From assembly GCA_027487945.1 (NCBI GenBank), contig JAIYCQ010000014.1:1-64000 (forward strand): DNA of 64,000 nt. The letters run 5' to 3'. The notes beneath the pieces are model-generated. The model worked only from the letters and a program-made list of their open reading frames with translations, ran no database searches and was not told the origin of the DNA. The position numbers and the translations under genes are program-made. The DNA comes from Caulobacteraceae bacterium. Its GTDB lineage: Bacteria; Pseudomonadota; Alphaproteobacteria; Caulobacterales; Caulobacteraceae. Positions within the stretch are counted from its first letter, which is position 1. Each line of letters begins with the position of its first letter. This document shows, piece by piece, positions 47,665 through 56,397 of this stretch.

Positions 47665-48006
47665 ATGACCTACATCGTCACCGACCCCTGCATTAAGTGC
47701 AAGTTCATGGACTGCGTCGAGGTCTGCCCCGTCGACTGCTTCTATGAGGGCGAGAACTTCCTCGTCATCAATCCGGACGAGTGCATCGACTGCGGCGTCT
47801 GCGAGCCCGAGTGCCCGGTCGACGCGATCAAGCCGGACACGGAGGACGATCCCGACGGCAAGTGGCTGCGGATCAACTCCGAATACGCCGCTGTCTGGCC
47901 GAACATCACCCTCAAGGGCGAGCCGCCCGAGGACAAGGAACTGTTCGAGCGCGAGACCGGAAAGTTCGAGAAGTACTTCAGCGAGAAGCCCGGCAAGGGC
48001 AACTGA
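47665..48006 (+). CDS. fdxA: Ferredoxin FdxA (7Fe-8S/2[4Fe-4S] type)
   Basis: A 113-residue ferredoxin. The first cluster site, [20 protein letters not shown], and the second, [12 protein letters not shown], match the FdxA family, followed by the acidic C-terminal extension ([20 protein letters not shown]). It is an electron carrier in the cytoplasm. An in-frame upstream region is not conserved; ATG 47665 starts the family signature [10 protein letters not shown]. It lies between the helicase-S4 pair and cdnL, an order conserved in alphaproteobacteria as far as I recall. Confidence 0.96.
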   Translation: MTYIVTDPCIKCKFMDCVEVCPVDCFYEGENFLVINPDECIDCGVCEPECPVDAIKPDTEDDPDGKWLRINSEYAAVWPNITLKGEPPEDKELFERETGKFEKYFSEKPGKGN

Positions 48007-48320
48007 CAGGCCGGGCCCGGAATTCCCAGCACTCCGGTCGGATTCCGCAACCCTTTCTTTGTGTTCATTTTTGTGATAGGGTCTTGTCTGACGTGACGGG
48101 TCCGCCGTCGCGCCTTGGTTCAAGAACAGCCGCACTCGAACGGCGCGCCTATTCAAGGGCGAGGGTGTCCTAGAGGCCTATTCAATCTGAAGCGAAATCC
48201 TCCGGGGCGCTGCCGCGGTCGGGATTCTTTTCGTCTCGGACAAGGGCTTCAGACGCCGGTCTACGGGTTGCGGCCCGCAGGGGAAACCCTGCGGACAGGG
48301 TGCTAGAGAAGGACGATCTG
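48007..48320 (+). other. Gene-free stretch: probable promoter and leader of cdnL
   Basis: 314 bases with no convincing gene. It contains an AT-rich patch at about 48050-48080 (TTTGTGTTCATTTTTGTGATAG) that may hold a promoter, and GC-rich segments that could fold in a long leader. Nothing more specific could be fixed. Confidence 0.35.
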
Positions 48321-48824
48321 ATGAGCAAGAACGGTCTGGCGTTTTCGGTCGACGACCACGTTGTCTATCCCGCCCACGGGGTTGGGACCATCCGTGCGGT
48401 CGAGACCCAGGAAGTCGCCGGCATGTCGCTCGAGGTCTATGTCATCACCTTCGACCATGAGAAGATGACCCTGCGCGTCCCGACCAAGAAGGCCATCACC
48501 TCCGGCCTGCGCCCTCTGGCCGAAGGCAATGTCGTCTCCAAGGCTTTGACGACCCTGAAGGGTCGCGCCCGGGTGAAGCGCACCATGTGGTCGCGCCGCG
48601 CCCAGGAGTACGAAGCCAAGATCAACTCCGGCGACCTGATCTCCATCGCCGAGGTCGTCCGCGACCTGCACCGCGCCGAGAACCAGCCGGAACAGTCCTA
48701 CTCCGAGCGGCAGCTCTATGAGTCGGCCCTGGACCGCATGGCCCGCGAAGTCGCCGCCATCGAGAAGATCGACCGCGACGCCGCCGTCGGCATCCTGACC
48801 AAGTCGCTGCAGAAGGCCGCTTAA
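48321..48824 (+). CDS. cdnL: CdnL/CarD-family RNA polymerase-binding transcription regulator
   Basis: A 167-residue CarD_N/RID-domain protein. The Tudor-like N-terminal half (SVDDHVVYPAHGVGTIRAVE, YVITFDHEKMTLRVP) binds the RNA polymerase beta subunit; the helical C-terminal half (TMWSRRAQEYEAKINSGDLI) contacts promoter DNA. CdnL stabilises open complexes at housekeeping and ribosomal promoters. The C-terminus ends in KAA, like Caulobacter CdnL, whose terminal Ala pair makes it a ClpXP substrate. AAGGA lies upstream of ATG 48321. A strong terminator follows. Confidence 0.95.
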   Translation: MSKNGLAFSVDDHVVYPAHGVGTIRAVETQEVAGMSLEVYVITFDHEKMTLRVPTKKAITSGLRPLAEGNVVSKALTTLKGRARVKRTMWSRRAQEYEAKINSGDLISIAEVVRDLHRAENQPEQSYSERQLYESALDRMAREVAAIEKIDRDAAVGILTKSLQKAA

Positions 48825-48852
48825 GGCGGCTTCAGGCACGGCTGAAACGATG

Positions 48853-48881
48853 AACGCCCGGTCTCAGGACCGGGCGTTTTT
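48853..48881 (+). terminator. Rho-independent terminator after cdnL
   Basis: AACGCCCGGTC and GACCGGGCGTT form a perfect 11-bp stem with a TCAG loop, followed by T residues. Confidence 0.95.
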
Positions 48882-48891
48882 CGTTGCGGCG

Positions 48892-49815
48892 TCAGGTGGC
48901 GGCGGCGACCGGTGGTTGATCGAGCCCCGCCTCGCGCAGCAGCCGCTGTTGCTCGGCCGGCTTGCGCCACAGGAAGTCGGCCGGCAGGCCCAGCCGGACG
49001 CTGGCCTGGGCGGGCGGCGAGCCCGGCTGGAACACCCGGTCGGCCAGTCGTCCGGCGGCCTTCAGCGCCAGTCGATCGAAGGTCGTCAGATCCCATTCGC
49101 GGCCCAGCTGCAGCCTGCCCCGCACCAGCGGCGGCAGCAGCGACACCGACGCCCGGGCCAGCGCCCGGTGCAGGAACTTCGGCACATTCGGCGCCGCCTG
49201 GCCCGAGACGATGATGGCCAGGAACTCGTCGACGATCGGATGCGGCTCGAAGCGTGGGCCAAGCTTCTCCATCATGGCCATGAAGTCGGCGGTCGACTTC
49301 GGCGAATGCTGCACGCCATACAGCGCCGGGATCGCCGAGGCCTCGCTGTAGAAGCGGGTCTTCTCCGCCTCGCTGAGCGGGCTGACGAAGCGGTCATAGG
49401 CGTTGAGGAAACCGTAGCCGGCGGTGGCCGCCACCCAGTCCAGCAGTTCCGGATCCAGCGCCCTGTAGGCCTCGCCCGACGGCGTGGTCCCGCTGACCTT
49501 GGCATGCATGTTGGTGACGCCCTGGATCACCCGGCGGGCGGCGCTCTGGGGCCCATAGACCCCGACCATGGCCGCCACGCCCGTGCGCCGCGACCGTCCG
49601 ATCGGATCGGCCTTGTAGGTCGAGTGATCCCAGACTCCGGACCGGATGCGGGCGTCGGCGAATTCCAGCAGCACCGCCGCCACCCCGCCTATGCCCAAGG
49701 CGATCTGGTTCTTGTAGACCCGCCAGGCCATCGAGGTCGGCGGCAGGAACGACGGCTCTCCGACCGGGTTGCCGTAGTCGATCTTCCAGCCGAGGTAGGA
49801 GGTCATCTCGTTCAT
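48892..49815 (-). CDS. MpaB-like (DUF2236) oxygenase-family protein
   Basis: A 307-residue protein of the DUF2236/MpaB family, which includes latex-clearing heme oxygenases. Recognisable parts are GGVAAVLLEFADARIRSGVW, IQGVTNMHAKVSGTTPSG with its His, LDWVAATAGYGFLNAYDRFV with Tyr/Arg, and SEAEKTRFYSEA. The Arg/His residues would bind heme b. No signal peptide is present, so it is probably cytoplasmic. GGAG is seven bases upstream of the ATG at 49815. It is convergent with cdnL and divergent from the DUF938 methyltransferase gene. Confidence 0.86.
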   Translation of the reverse strand: MNEMTSYLGWKIDYGNPVGEPSFLPPTSMAWRVYKNQIALGIGGVAAVLLEFADARIRSGVWDHSTYKADPIGRSRRTGVAAMVGVYGPQSAARRVIQGVTNMHAKVSGTTPSGEAYRALDPELLDWVAATAGYGFLNAYDRFVSPLSEAEKTRFYSEASAIPALYGVQHSPKSTADFMAMMEKLGPRFEPHPIVDEFLAIIVSGQAAPNVPKFLHRALARASVSLLPPLVRGRLQLGREWDLTTFDRLALKAAGRLADRVFQPGSPPAQASVRLGLPADFLWRKPAEQQRLLREAGLDQPPVAAAT

Positions 49816-49963
49816 GGGCGCTCCGGCGTTTGACACAGCCTACAGCGTTCGACGCCGATCAGGGTAGGCCGGCGGGCGCGCCAGGCGCTATGGACGACCC
49901 CGCCCGCCTCGACCTTACCAACGCGAGACGGACCGACCGGCAGCTCGACAGGATGCATGCGCC

Positions 49964-50566
49964 ATGACCGCCGCCCTCCCCGCCTCGCCCGCCTCCGCCC
50001 GCAACCGGGGGCCCCTCCTCGACGTCCTGCGCCGCTGGCTTCCCGCGTCCGGAACGGTGGTGGAGATCGCCAGCGGCCTGGGCGAACACGCCGCCTGGTT
50101 CGCGCAGGCGCTTCCCGGCGTGACGTGGCGTCCGACGGACCGGTCGGTGGAGGCGCTGGACATCCTCGTCGCCCGGCGCGAAGCGGCCGGCCTGCCCAAC
50201 CTCGCCCCGCCCCTCGTGCTGGACGCCGCATCGCCGGACGCCTGGCCCATCGACCGGGCCGACGCGGTCGTCTGCATCAACATGGTCCACATCTCGCCCT
50301 GGGCGGCGACCGAGGGCCTGATGGCGGGCGCGGGGCGGATCCTCCCGGCGGGAGCGCCCCTCTGCCTCTATGGCCCCTACGTCGAGGCCGGCGTGGAAAC
50401 CGCGCCCAGCAACCTCGCCTTCGACGCCGATCTGCGCCGCCGCGATCCGGCCTGGGGGCTGCGCGATCTCGAGGCCGTGAAAGCGCTGGCGGCGAGCCGT
50501 GGCCTGACCTTCGCCGAACGCGTCGCCATGCCGGCGAACAATCTCTGCCTGCTGTTTCGGCGGTGA
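49964..50566 (+). CDS. DUF938 class I SAM-dependent methyltransferase-like protein
   Basis: A 200-residue protein with the DUF938 pattern: SARNRGPLLDVLRRWLPASG, then the SAM-binding VVEIASGLGEHAAWFAQALP, RPTDRSVEALDIL, and a characteristic VVCINMVHISPWAATEGLMA. The glycine motif VEIASGLGEH fits SAM binding; substrate is unknown. The C-terminal NNLCLLFRR is typical of the family. It is followed by a thioesterase gene 84 bases on, same strand. Confidence 0.87.
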   Translation: MTAALPASPASARNRGPLLDVLRRWLPASGTVVEIASGLGEHAAWFAQALPGVTWRPTDRSVEALDILVARREAAGLPNLAPPLVLDAASPDAWPIDRADAVVCINMVHISPWAATEGLMAGAGRILPAGAPLCLYGPYVEAGVETAPSNLAFDADLRRRDPAWGLRDLEAVKALAASRGLTFAERVAMPANNLCLLFRR

Positions 50567-50649
50567 AGCGGCGTCATCGCCGATGGACTGCCGTCGCGGC
50601 GCCCGTCTAGAGATCGCCTCCGCCCATCAGAGTTCCGAGCCCAACACCC

Positions 50650-51096
50650 ATGAAGCCGCCCGCCTGGCGCCAGGATCGCGCCGTCTATCCGCACAGCTTC
50701 CACATCCAGACCCGCTACCGCGACGAGGACGGGCTGCACCACATCAACAACATCGCGGTCGCGGCCTACTACGACGAAACGCGGGCCCGGTTCTCGCGCG
50801 AGGTGTTCAGGACCGCCGGACTGGGCGACCGCGTTCGAATCGTCACCGCCGACAGCCGGGTGAGCTATCTGGCCGAGGTGTTCCATCCCGACGAGGTCGA
50901 GGTTCGATCGGGCATCCTGCGGATCGGTACGGCCTCGTACGAGATCGGCCAGGCCATGTTCCAGAAGGGCCGCTGCGTGGGGATCTGCACCACCACCTTC
51001 GTTCAGGCCTCGGCCGAGGGCTCGAGCCCGCTCGCGCCCGGCCTGCGGACCGCGCTCGAAGCGATGCTGATCAAGGCCCCCGAGGCGGCGGCCTGA
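50650..51096 (+). CDS. 4HBT-type hotdog thioesterase
   Basis: A 148-residue hotdog-fold protein. TRYRDEDGLHHINNIAVAAY corresponds to the active-site loop (Asp, His, Asn) of 4-hydroxybenzoyl-CoA-type thioesterases, followed by YYDETRARF and SRVSYLAEVFHPDEVEVRSG. It hydrolyses acyl- or aryl-CoA esters in the cytoplasm; the substrate is not predictable. It is convergent with the SRPBCC gene across a 1-bp gap. Confidence 0.85.
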   Translation: MKPPAWRQDRAVYPHSFHIQTRYRDEDGLHHINNIAVAAYYDETRARFSREVFRTAGLGDRVRIVTADSRVSYLAEVFHPDEVEVRSGILRIGTASYEIGQAMFQKGRCVGICTTTFVQASAEGSSPLAPGLRTALEAMLIKAPEAAA

Positions 51097-51097
51097 C

Positions 51098-51535
51098 TCA
51101 GGCGCGGGCGACCCGCGCCGCCAGCGCCGCGTTCACCGCCTCGTACCAGGGAACGAACTTCTCCCGCAGGACCGCCTCCGAAAAGGTCATGGCGATCAGC
51201 CCGCCCATGTCCTCGCCATGCACCAGGCGCGTCCCCTCGCCCTCCGGAGTCAGGGTGAAATGGTGCCGGCCGTGGAACAGCAGCGGCACGTTGCCCGACC
51301 AGGCCAGCGCGCGCTGCGGCTCGAAGGTGGTCAGGGTCACCGTCTGTGTCACCGTCGCGCCCGGCCTGCCCGCCGGATTGACAAAGGTCGTCCGGATCTT
51401 TCCGCCGGACCGCGCCACGCCGCTGGCCCTGATATTCAAGGGATTCCAGTCGGCGTAGGCGTCAAAGTCGGTCAGCACGGCCCAGACCCTGGCCGGGGTC
51501 GCCGGAATGAACGCCACGGTGCGGATGGTCTTCAT
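51098..51535 (-). CDS. SRPBCC-family (START-like) protein
   Basis: A 145-residue protein with the helix-grip fold pattern: RTVAFIPATPARVWAVLTDF and DAYADWNPLNIRASG at the start, then ALAWSGNVPLLFHGRHHFTL and TRLVHGEDMGGL. These proteins bind hydrophobic ligands; enzymatic activity is unknown. It lies eight bases downstream of the PaaI-type thioesterase gene on the same strand, so the two probably form an operon. Confidence 0.83.
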   Translation of the reverse strand: MKTIRTVAFIPATPARVWAVLTDFDAYADWNPLNIRASGVARSGGKIRTTFVNPAGRPGATVTQTVTLTTFEPQRALAWSGNVPLLFHGRHHFTLTPEGEGTRLVHGEDMGGLIAMTFSEAVLREKFVPWYEAVNAALAARVARA

Positions 51536-51543
51536 GATCCGCC

Positions 51544-51978
51544 TCAGGTCGCCGCGCGGGCGGCGGACTCCACGCGGGCGCGCTCGGCCAGCATGAGCGT
51601 GGAGCTGGCCTTGGCCAGAACAGTCCCGGCCGGGTCGAGCAGCCGCCCTTCAAAGAAGCAGGTGCGCTTTCCCTTCCGCTCGACCCAGGCCTCGGCGATC
51701 ACCCGCCCGGGACGGGCCGGGGCGAAGAAGCTGACCTTCAGCTCCAGCGACATGGGCACGATGCCGTCGCCCGCCATGGCGATGGCCGCGTGGGCCATGG
51801 CCGCGTCGATCCAGCCGGTGATGAAGCCGCCCTGAACCACGCCGCCCGAATGGCACATGTGATGCCCGGCCTCGTACTCGAGCACCGCCCGTCCGGCCGG
51901 ATCCATCTCCACGCGGCGCACCAGTCCGAGCGTCCTGTTCAGGTCCTCCACGCCGGAGGACTTGCTGCTGTCGGTCAT
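51544..51978 (-). CDS. PaaI-family thioesterase
   Basis: A 144-residue hotdog thioesterase. HSGGVVQGGFITGWIDAAMA contains the G-G-F-x-x-x-x-D-x-x-x motif of PaaI enzymes (with the catalytic Asp), followed by ELKVSFFAPARPGRVIAEAW and EGRLLDPAGTVLAKASSTLM. It likely hydrolyses an acyl-CoA. It is co-transcribed with the SRPBCC gene, which follows by eight bases. Confidence 0.87.
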   Translation of the reverse strand: MTDSSKSSGVEDLNRTLGLVRRVEMDPAGRAVLEYEAGHHMCHSGGVVQGGFITGWIDAAMAHAAIAMAGDGIVPMSLELKVSFFAPARPGRVIAEAWVERKGKRTCFFEGRLLDPAGTVLAKASSTLMLAERARVESAARAAT

Positions 51979-52042
51979 GGAACGCTCCCCTGTGTTTTGC
52001 GCAGCATAGCCGAAGCCGGCCGGGAGATCGCAAGCCTGTCGG

Positions 52043-52648
52043 TCAGAGCCCCGCCGCCAGCGCCAGCCGCATTAGCTCGGCCATGTTGCGGGCCCCGGTC
52101 TTGGTCATCAGATTGGCGCGATAAATCTCGACCGTGCGGGGACTGATGCCGAGGTCATAGGCGATGACCTTGTTGGCCTTGCCCGCCACGACGCCGGCCA
52201 GCACGTCCCGCTCGCGGGGCGACAGGGAGGCAAGCCGGGCCTGCGCTTCCTTGAGCCCTCCGTCCTCCGCCGGCGGGGGGCGACGCTCCAGGGCGCTGCG
52301 GACAGCCCGCAGCAGCACGTCATCGGCGAACGGCTTTTCGATGAAGTCGACCACCCCCGCCTTCATCGCCTCAACCGCCATGGGCACGTCCCCGTGCCCG
52401 GTCATGACAACGACCGGCAGATCACAGCCCTGGGCACGCAGGTGATCAATCAGCTCCAGACCGCTCAATCCCGGCATGCGCACATCGGTGAGGACGCAGC
52501 CGCCGGACAGACGGGGCAGCGCGTCGAGGAACGTCGTCGCCGACTCATACACGCAGGTCTCGAAGCCCTGGATATCGAGCAGGAACGACAACGAGTCCCG
52601 CATCGCCTCGTCGTCGTCGATGACATGCACGGTCCGGCTAGTGGCCAA
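52043..52648 (-). CDS. fixJ: FixJ response regulator
   Basis: A 201-residue two-domain regulator. The receiver has the acidic pocket Asp11-13, phospho-acceptor Asp55 ([11 protein letters not shown]), Thr in VVMTGHGD and Lys in [10 protein letters not shown] LuxR/FixJ helix-turn-helix follows ([33 protein letters not shown]). It probably activates fixK when FixL phosphorylates it at low oxygen. TTG at 52648 with GGAGG seven bases upstream is the likely start; it lies 11 bases inside the 3' end of fixL, so the two are coupled. Confidence 0.93.
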   Translation of the reverse strand: MATSRTVHVIDDDEAMRDSLSFLLDIQGFETCVYESATTFLDALPRLSGGCVLTDVRMPGLSGLELIDHLRAQGCDLPVVVMTGHGDVPMAVEAMKAGVVDFIEKPFADDVLLRAVRSALERRPPPAEDGGLKEAQARLASLSPRERDVLAGVVAGKANKVIAYDLGISPRTVEIYRANLMTKTGARNMAELMRLALAAGL

Positions 52649-54113
52649 GGGTCGCCTCCGCTTCCGCCAGGGGGAGTGTGAAGGAGAAGGTCGCGCCGCC
52701 CAGCCGGTTGCGATCTGCCCAGATTCGTCCGCCATGAGCCTCAATGATGGTGCGGCAAATGGAAAGACCGACGCCGAGTCCCGACGATTTGGTCGTCAGG
52801 AAGGGCTCGAACAGTCGCTCCGCGACAGCGGGATCCACACCCGGCCCGGTGTCGGCCACGGTGACCAGCGCCATGCCGTCGTCGCCGTGCGCGACCGACA
52901 CGATCAGCTCCCGTCGCTCGCTGGCCTCCATGGCGTCGATCGCGTTGCGGATCAGATTGAGCGCCACCTGCTGCACCTGGATCTTGTCGACGATGACGGG
53001 ACCGAGATCACGATCGAAGCGCAGATCGACGCGCACCCCCTGTTCCTTGGCGCCGACGAGCGCGAGGGCGCTGGCCTCCTCCATCAGCTTGGCGGGATCC
53101 TCCAGCGTGTGGTCGGTCTCGCCCTTGGCGACGAATTCGCGAAGGCGCTTGATGACATCGCCGGCCCGGATAGCCTGGTCACCGGCCCGGTCGAGCGCCT
53201 GGCGCAGGCGGGCGGGGTCAGGCGCGCCACTGTCCAGCATAATGGCCGCGCCCTTCATGTAGTTGGCGATCGCCGACAGCGGCTGGTTGAGCTCATGCGC
53301 GAGGGCCGATGCCATCTCCCCCATCGCGGTCAGGCGGGAGACATGGACCAGTTCCGACTGCAGCTCTTGCAGCCGCCGTTCCTGGTCCCGGCGTTCGGTC
53401 AGGTCGCGGACGAAGCCGGTGAAGAACTGCTCCCGCCCCGCCGACGCCTCGCCGACCGCCAGCTCCATCGGGAACGTCGAGCCGTCGCGCCGCTCGCCGA
53501 CCACGATCCGACCGATGCCGATGATCCGGCGCTCGCCGGTGCTGAGATAGCGTTCCAGATAGCGGTCATGCTGCTGCCGGTAGGGCGATGGCATCAACAT
53601 GCTGACATTGCGCCCGATGGTCTCCTCCGGCGTCCAGCCGAACAGCCGCACGGCGGCGGCGCTGAAGGACCGGATCACGCCCCGACCGTCGATGACGATC
53701 ATCGCCTCGGGGACCGTATCGAGGATCGACTGCAGATGGGACTGACGGGCGACGCCGTCGCTGGCGTCACGCCTCAGGCGATCGCCGACCCCGCCCAGCA
53801 CCGGCGCCAGCATCAGGAAGGCGACGGTCTCGATGATGTTGGGCAGGTCGAGCATCTGCCCGCGCAGCAGGGCGGCGTTTACAGAGACGCAGAGCAGGGC
53901 GGCCAGGGTCGCGGGGCCGCGCCCTCCCAGCCAGGCCGCGATGAGGATCGCCGGCACATAGATGACGAAGGCGGTGCGCCCCTCGAACCAGACGCCGATC
54001 AACCATTGCGCGCCGAACGCCAGGGTCGCGGCCACGGTCGCCACGGCGTAGCCCGCCGGGATCATCGGGTCGTTGGGCAGCGTCCTGGAAAGCCTGGACA
54101 GGAACGTCGTCAT
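52638..54113 (-). CDS. fixL: Oxygen-sensing histidine kinase FixL
   Basis: A 491-residue membrane kinase. Hydrophobic helices lie at about residues 18-105. The heme PAS domain (125-245) has the proximal His182 in [10 protein letters not shown] and the heme-pocket stretch [15 protein letters not shown]. HisKA carries the phospho-His in [12 protein letters not shown] near residue 273. The HATPase has [16 protein letters not shown] and SGLGVGLSI. Oxygen bound to the heme should inhibit autophosphorylation. It is transcribed with fixJ, and fixK lies 64 bases upstream. A 7-bp palindrome, AATCGGGcatCCCGATT, precedes its ATG at 54128-54144. Confidence 0.94.
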   Translation of the reverse strand: MTTFLSRLSRTLPNDPMIPAGYAVATVAATLAFGAQWLIGVWFEGRTAFVIYVPAILIAAWLGGRGPATLAALLCVSVNAALLRGQMLDLPNIIETVAFLMLAPVLGGVGDRLRRDASDGVARQSHLQSILDTVPEAMIVIDGRGVIRSFSAAAVRLFGWTPEETIGRNVSMLMPSPYRQQHDRYLERYLSTGERRIIGIGRIVVGERRDGSTFPMELAVGEASAGREQFFTGFVRDLTERRDQERRLQELQSELVHVSRLTAMGEMASALAHELNQPLSAIANYMKGAAIMLDSGAPDPARLRQALDRAGDQAIRAGDVIKRLREFVAKGETDHTLEDPAKLMEEASALALVGAKEQGVRVDLRFDRDLGPVIVDKIQVQQVALNLIRNAIDAMEASERRELIVSVAHGDDGMALVTVADTGPGVDPAVAERLFEPFLTTKSSGLGVGLSICRTIIEAHGGRIWADRNRLGGATFSFTLPLAEAEATLGH

Positions 54114-54177
54114 GCGGTCAGCCGTTCAATCGGGCATCCCGATTAGCACAGGCCGGACCGGAACGGCGACCCGGCCG

Positions 54178-54816
54178 TCAGGCGGCGACGAGCCGCGTCA
54201 TGGCCTGGCGGTTGCCGATCCTGAACTGCCGGCATCCCGTGAAGGTCACCAGGCCCTCGGCCTGCAGCTGGGTCAGCATGCGGGACACCGTCTCGATGGT
54301 CAGGCCGAGATAGTCGGCCATGTCCTGGCGCCCCATGACCAGGGTCTGGACCTCGCCGCCCTGACGGTCGGCCAGGTCATGGAGAAAGCTGGCGACCTTT
54401 TCCCGCGCGGTCTTGCGGCCCAGCATCATCAGATGCTCGCGTGTCCGCTCGAGCTCGCGGGCGGTGGCGGTCCAGATCGTCCGTTCGACGCCGGCCGTAT
54501 CGTCCGCCATGGCGAGGGTCGTGCGCTTGAAGACCTGCACCTGCGACTCGCAGAGCGCCTCGGCCGAGAACCGGTGCTCGGGGCCGGCCTCCAGCCCGAA
54601 GAAGTCCCCGGCGTAGTAGAAGTCGCCGATCTGACGGCGACCGTCGCTGTCCAGTCGGGTCGTGCGGACCGCGCCGCTGGTCACGCGATAGATCAGGTCG
54701 GTCTCTTCCGCCTGGGCGTAGATCTCCTCACCCGGTCCGTAGGCGATAGTCGCGCCCGGAAAGCTGCGGGCGTCCGCCTGGGCGGCGCGGGCGAAGGTGA
54801 CGATCTGCGCGGTCAT
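54178..54816 (-). CDS. fixK: FixK-type Crp/Fnr transcription factor
   Basis: A 212-residue Crp/Fnr protein with a cNMP-like beta-roll (RVTSGAVRTTRLDSDGRRQI, FYYAGDFFGLE), a dimerisation helix and a helix-turn-helix: GRQDMADYLGLTIETVSRML, whose E..SR residues contact TTGAT half-sites. It lacks the N-terminal Cys cluster of FNR, so it is the oxygen-blind FixK type, controlled through FixLJ. GGAGA precedes ATG 54816. It probably binds the TTGAT-N4-ATCAA boxes downstream in this region. A weak FixJ-like site lies about 70-85 bases upstream. Confidence 0.92.
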   Translation of the reverse strand: MTAQIVTFARAAQADARSFPGATIAYGPGEEIYAQAEETDLIYRVTSGAVRTTRLDSDGRRQIGDFYYAGDFFGLEAGPEHRFSAEALCESQVQVFKRTTLAMADDTAGVERTIWTATARELERTREHLMMLGRKTAREKVASFLHDLADRQGGEVQTLVMGRQDMADYLGLTIETVSRMLTQLQAEGLVTFTGCRQFRIGNRQAMTRLVAA

Positions 54817-54883
54817 GGGATGTCTCCGTCTGTGGCCCAAGGGGTAGGCGACAGGACGGGGTCCGGAAATTCAGGGCCGCTGC

Positions 54884-54902
54884 ATAAGGGAAAACCCCTA
54901 GT
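54884..54902 (-). promoter_or_regulatory. Weak candidate FixJ-binding site upstream of fixK
   Basis: Read on the minus strand, TAGGGGTTTTCCCTTATG resembles the FixJ site pattern TAAGTAATTTCCTTAA (roughly 10 of 16 positions by eye). It is 68-86 bases upstream of the fixK ATG, a suitable position. The match is imperfect. Confidence 0.3.
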
Positions 54903-54909
54903 GACCGGA

Positions 54910-55722
54910 TCAGCGTCCGGAGAAGACCGGCGGTCGCTTCTCAAGGAAGCTCGCCACGCCCTCCCTGTGGTCCTCGGTCTTCATCAAGGCGCGGATCGTC
55001 TCGATGGCCCAGCCTCCCAGCTCCCGGGGATCGCCGTAGGTCCCGCGACGCAGCCCCTCCTTCATGTAGCGCAGGGCCAGCGGCGGATTGACCGCGATAC
55101 GGGCCGCCAGGGCCCGGGCGCGAACCATAAGCTGGTCATGGGGCGTCACCTCGCTGACCAGGCCGATGCGGAGCGCCTCCGCCGCGTCGATGACGTCGCC
55201 GGTGAACAGGAGCTCGGCGGCCTTGGCCGGTCCGACGATCGAGGGCAGGCGGTAGAAGCCGCCCACGTCGCAGACCAGCCCCCGCTTGATGAACAGTTCG
55301 GCGAACTTCGCCTTTTCGGAGCAGAGACGGATATCGGCATAGAGCGCCAGCTCCATCCCCCAGCCGACGGCGGCGCCATTGACCGCGGCAATCAGCGGCT
55401 TGTCACACTCCAGCGCCGCCATCGCCGCCGGCGTCGGCCGGTGCCGCACCACCGGCGTGGTGTCCGCGGAAACCGCTTTGGGACCCGCCATGATCTCGCG
55501 GACATCATCGCCCGAGCAGAAGGCCGGGTCGGCGCCGGTGATGATCACGCACCGGGCGTCCGGGTCGGTCACCGCGCGGCGAAGCGCCTTCTCGAGGCGG
55601 TCGTAGGCGTCCCAGTTGAGGGCGTTTCGCTGCTCGGGCCGGTTCAGGGTGATGACCGCAACCTGGTCGGCGACCTCGTAGAGTACAGCAGCAGCGCCCG
55701 TCGTGGTCCCGTCGTCAGCCAT
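54910..55722 (-). CDS. Enoyl-CoA hydratase/isomerase-family protein
   Basis: A 270-residue crotonase-fold protein. ITLNRPEQRNALNWDAYDRL, then ITGADPAFCSGDDVREIM (oxyanion hole), PLIAAVNGAAVGWGMELALY and KRGLVCDVGGFYRLPSIVGP are all family motifs. In the catalytic helix the usual Glu positions near GFYRLP are not clearly both present, so the exact reaction (hydratase, isomerase or other) is open. GGGAGGA precedes ATG 55722. It lies upstream of fixK on the same strand, possibly by chance. Confidence 0.87.
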   Translation of the reverse strand: MADDGTTTGAAAVLYEVADQVAVITLNRPEQRNALNWDAYDRLEKALRRAVTDPDARCVIITGADPAFCSGDDVREIMAGPKAVSADTTPVVRHRPTPAAMAALECDKPLIAAVNGAAVGWGMELALYADIRLCSEKAKFAELFIKRGLVCDVGGFYRLPSIVGPAKAAELLFTGDVIDAAEALRIGLVSEVTPHDQLMVRARALAARIAVNPPLALRYMKEGLRRGTYGDPRELGGWAIETIRALMKTEDHREGVASFLEKRPPVFSGR

Positions 55723-55821
55723 GGTCTGTTCCTCCCGTCCGGCGCTCGCCGGCGCCGTTCCGGGAATGATGCGCCGCGCAGGCAGAGGCCACAACGGCGC
55801 CCCAACGTCACCTGAAGCGGC

Positions 55822-56397
55822 TCAGGCGGCGCGAACCCCGAGGTTTTCGATCCGCGACAGCCAGGCCTTGCGCCCCTCCGCCGAGCCCTCGACGCCGCCG
55901 ATGACCGTGCTGCGCACCGAGAACCCGGCCAGCCTCATGATGCCCCGCGTCAGGCATTTCAGGCCCGCGGCGTCGAACACCAGGCTGAAGACGGGGGCGG
56001 GCATGCCCATGGTGATGATCACGCGGGCCGTCTTGCCCTTCATGAGACCGCCGCCCTTTTCCCCCGGCGCCGCCACCGCGAAGCCGTAGCGGAAAACCTG
56101 CTCCAGAAACGCCTTGAGCGCAGCGGGCGGGCCGCCCAGCCAGAGCGGATAGACGATGACGACGTGCTGGGCCCAGCGAACGGCTGCCTGAACAGCCTGG
56201 GTCGCCTCGTCCGGTTCGGCGAGGAACTCGGCCGCCGTCCGAATCGAGGGCAGATTCAGAGACCCGACGTCGAGACGCCGGATCTGGTGCCCGGCCAGAT
56301 CGGCGCCGCGAAGGTAGGCTGCCGACAGCGCGGTGCAGTACCTCTGGCCGGAGGGGTCGGGGTGCCCGTTGATGACCAGCACGCGACGGCCGCCCAT
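55822..56397 (-). CDS. NAD(P)H dehydrogenase (quinone)/flavodoxin-fold protein
   Basis: A 191-residue protein of the NQO1/KefF-type flavodoxin fold. VLVINGHPDPSGQRYCTALS is the FMN-binding N-terminus, followed by VIVYPLWLGGPPAALKAFLE, with GKTARVIITMGMPA near residue 125. It probably reduces quinones by two electrons using NAD(P)H and FMN. The ATG overlaps the hemN stop by one base (TGATG), so it is co-translated with hemN and belongs to the low-oxygen island. AGGAG precedes it. Confidence 0.87.
   Translation of the reverse strand: MGGRRVLVINGHPDPSGQRYCTALSAAYLRGADLAGHQIRRLDVGSLNLPSIRTAAEFLAEPDEATQAVQAAVRWAQHVVIVYPLWLGGPPAALKAFLEQVFRYGFAVAAPGEKGGGLMKGKTARVIITMGMPAPVFSLVFDAAGLKCLTRGIMRLAGFSVRSTVIGGVEGSAEGRKAWLSRIENLGVRAA

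Noticed and set aside
54128-54144. Perfect 7-bp palindrome before fixL as a terminator
   Set aside because: It has no T tract and a 3-nt loop; at most a protein-binding site of unknown meaning.
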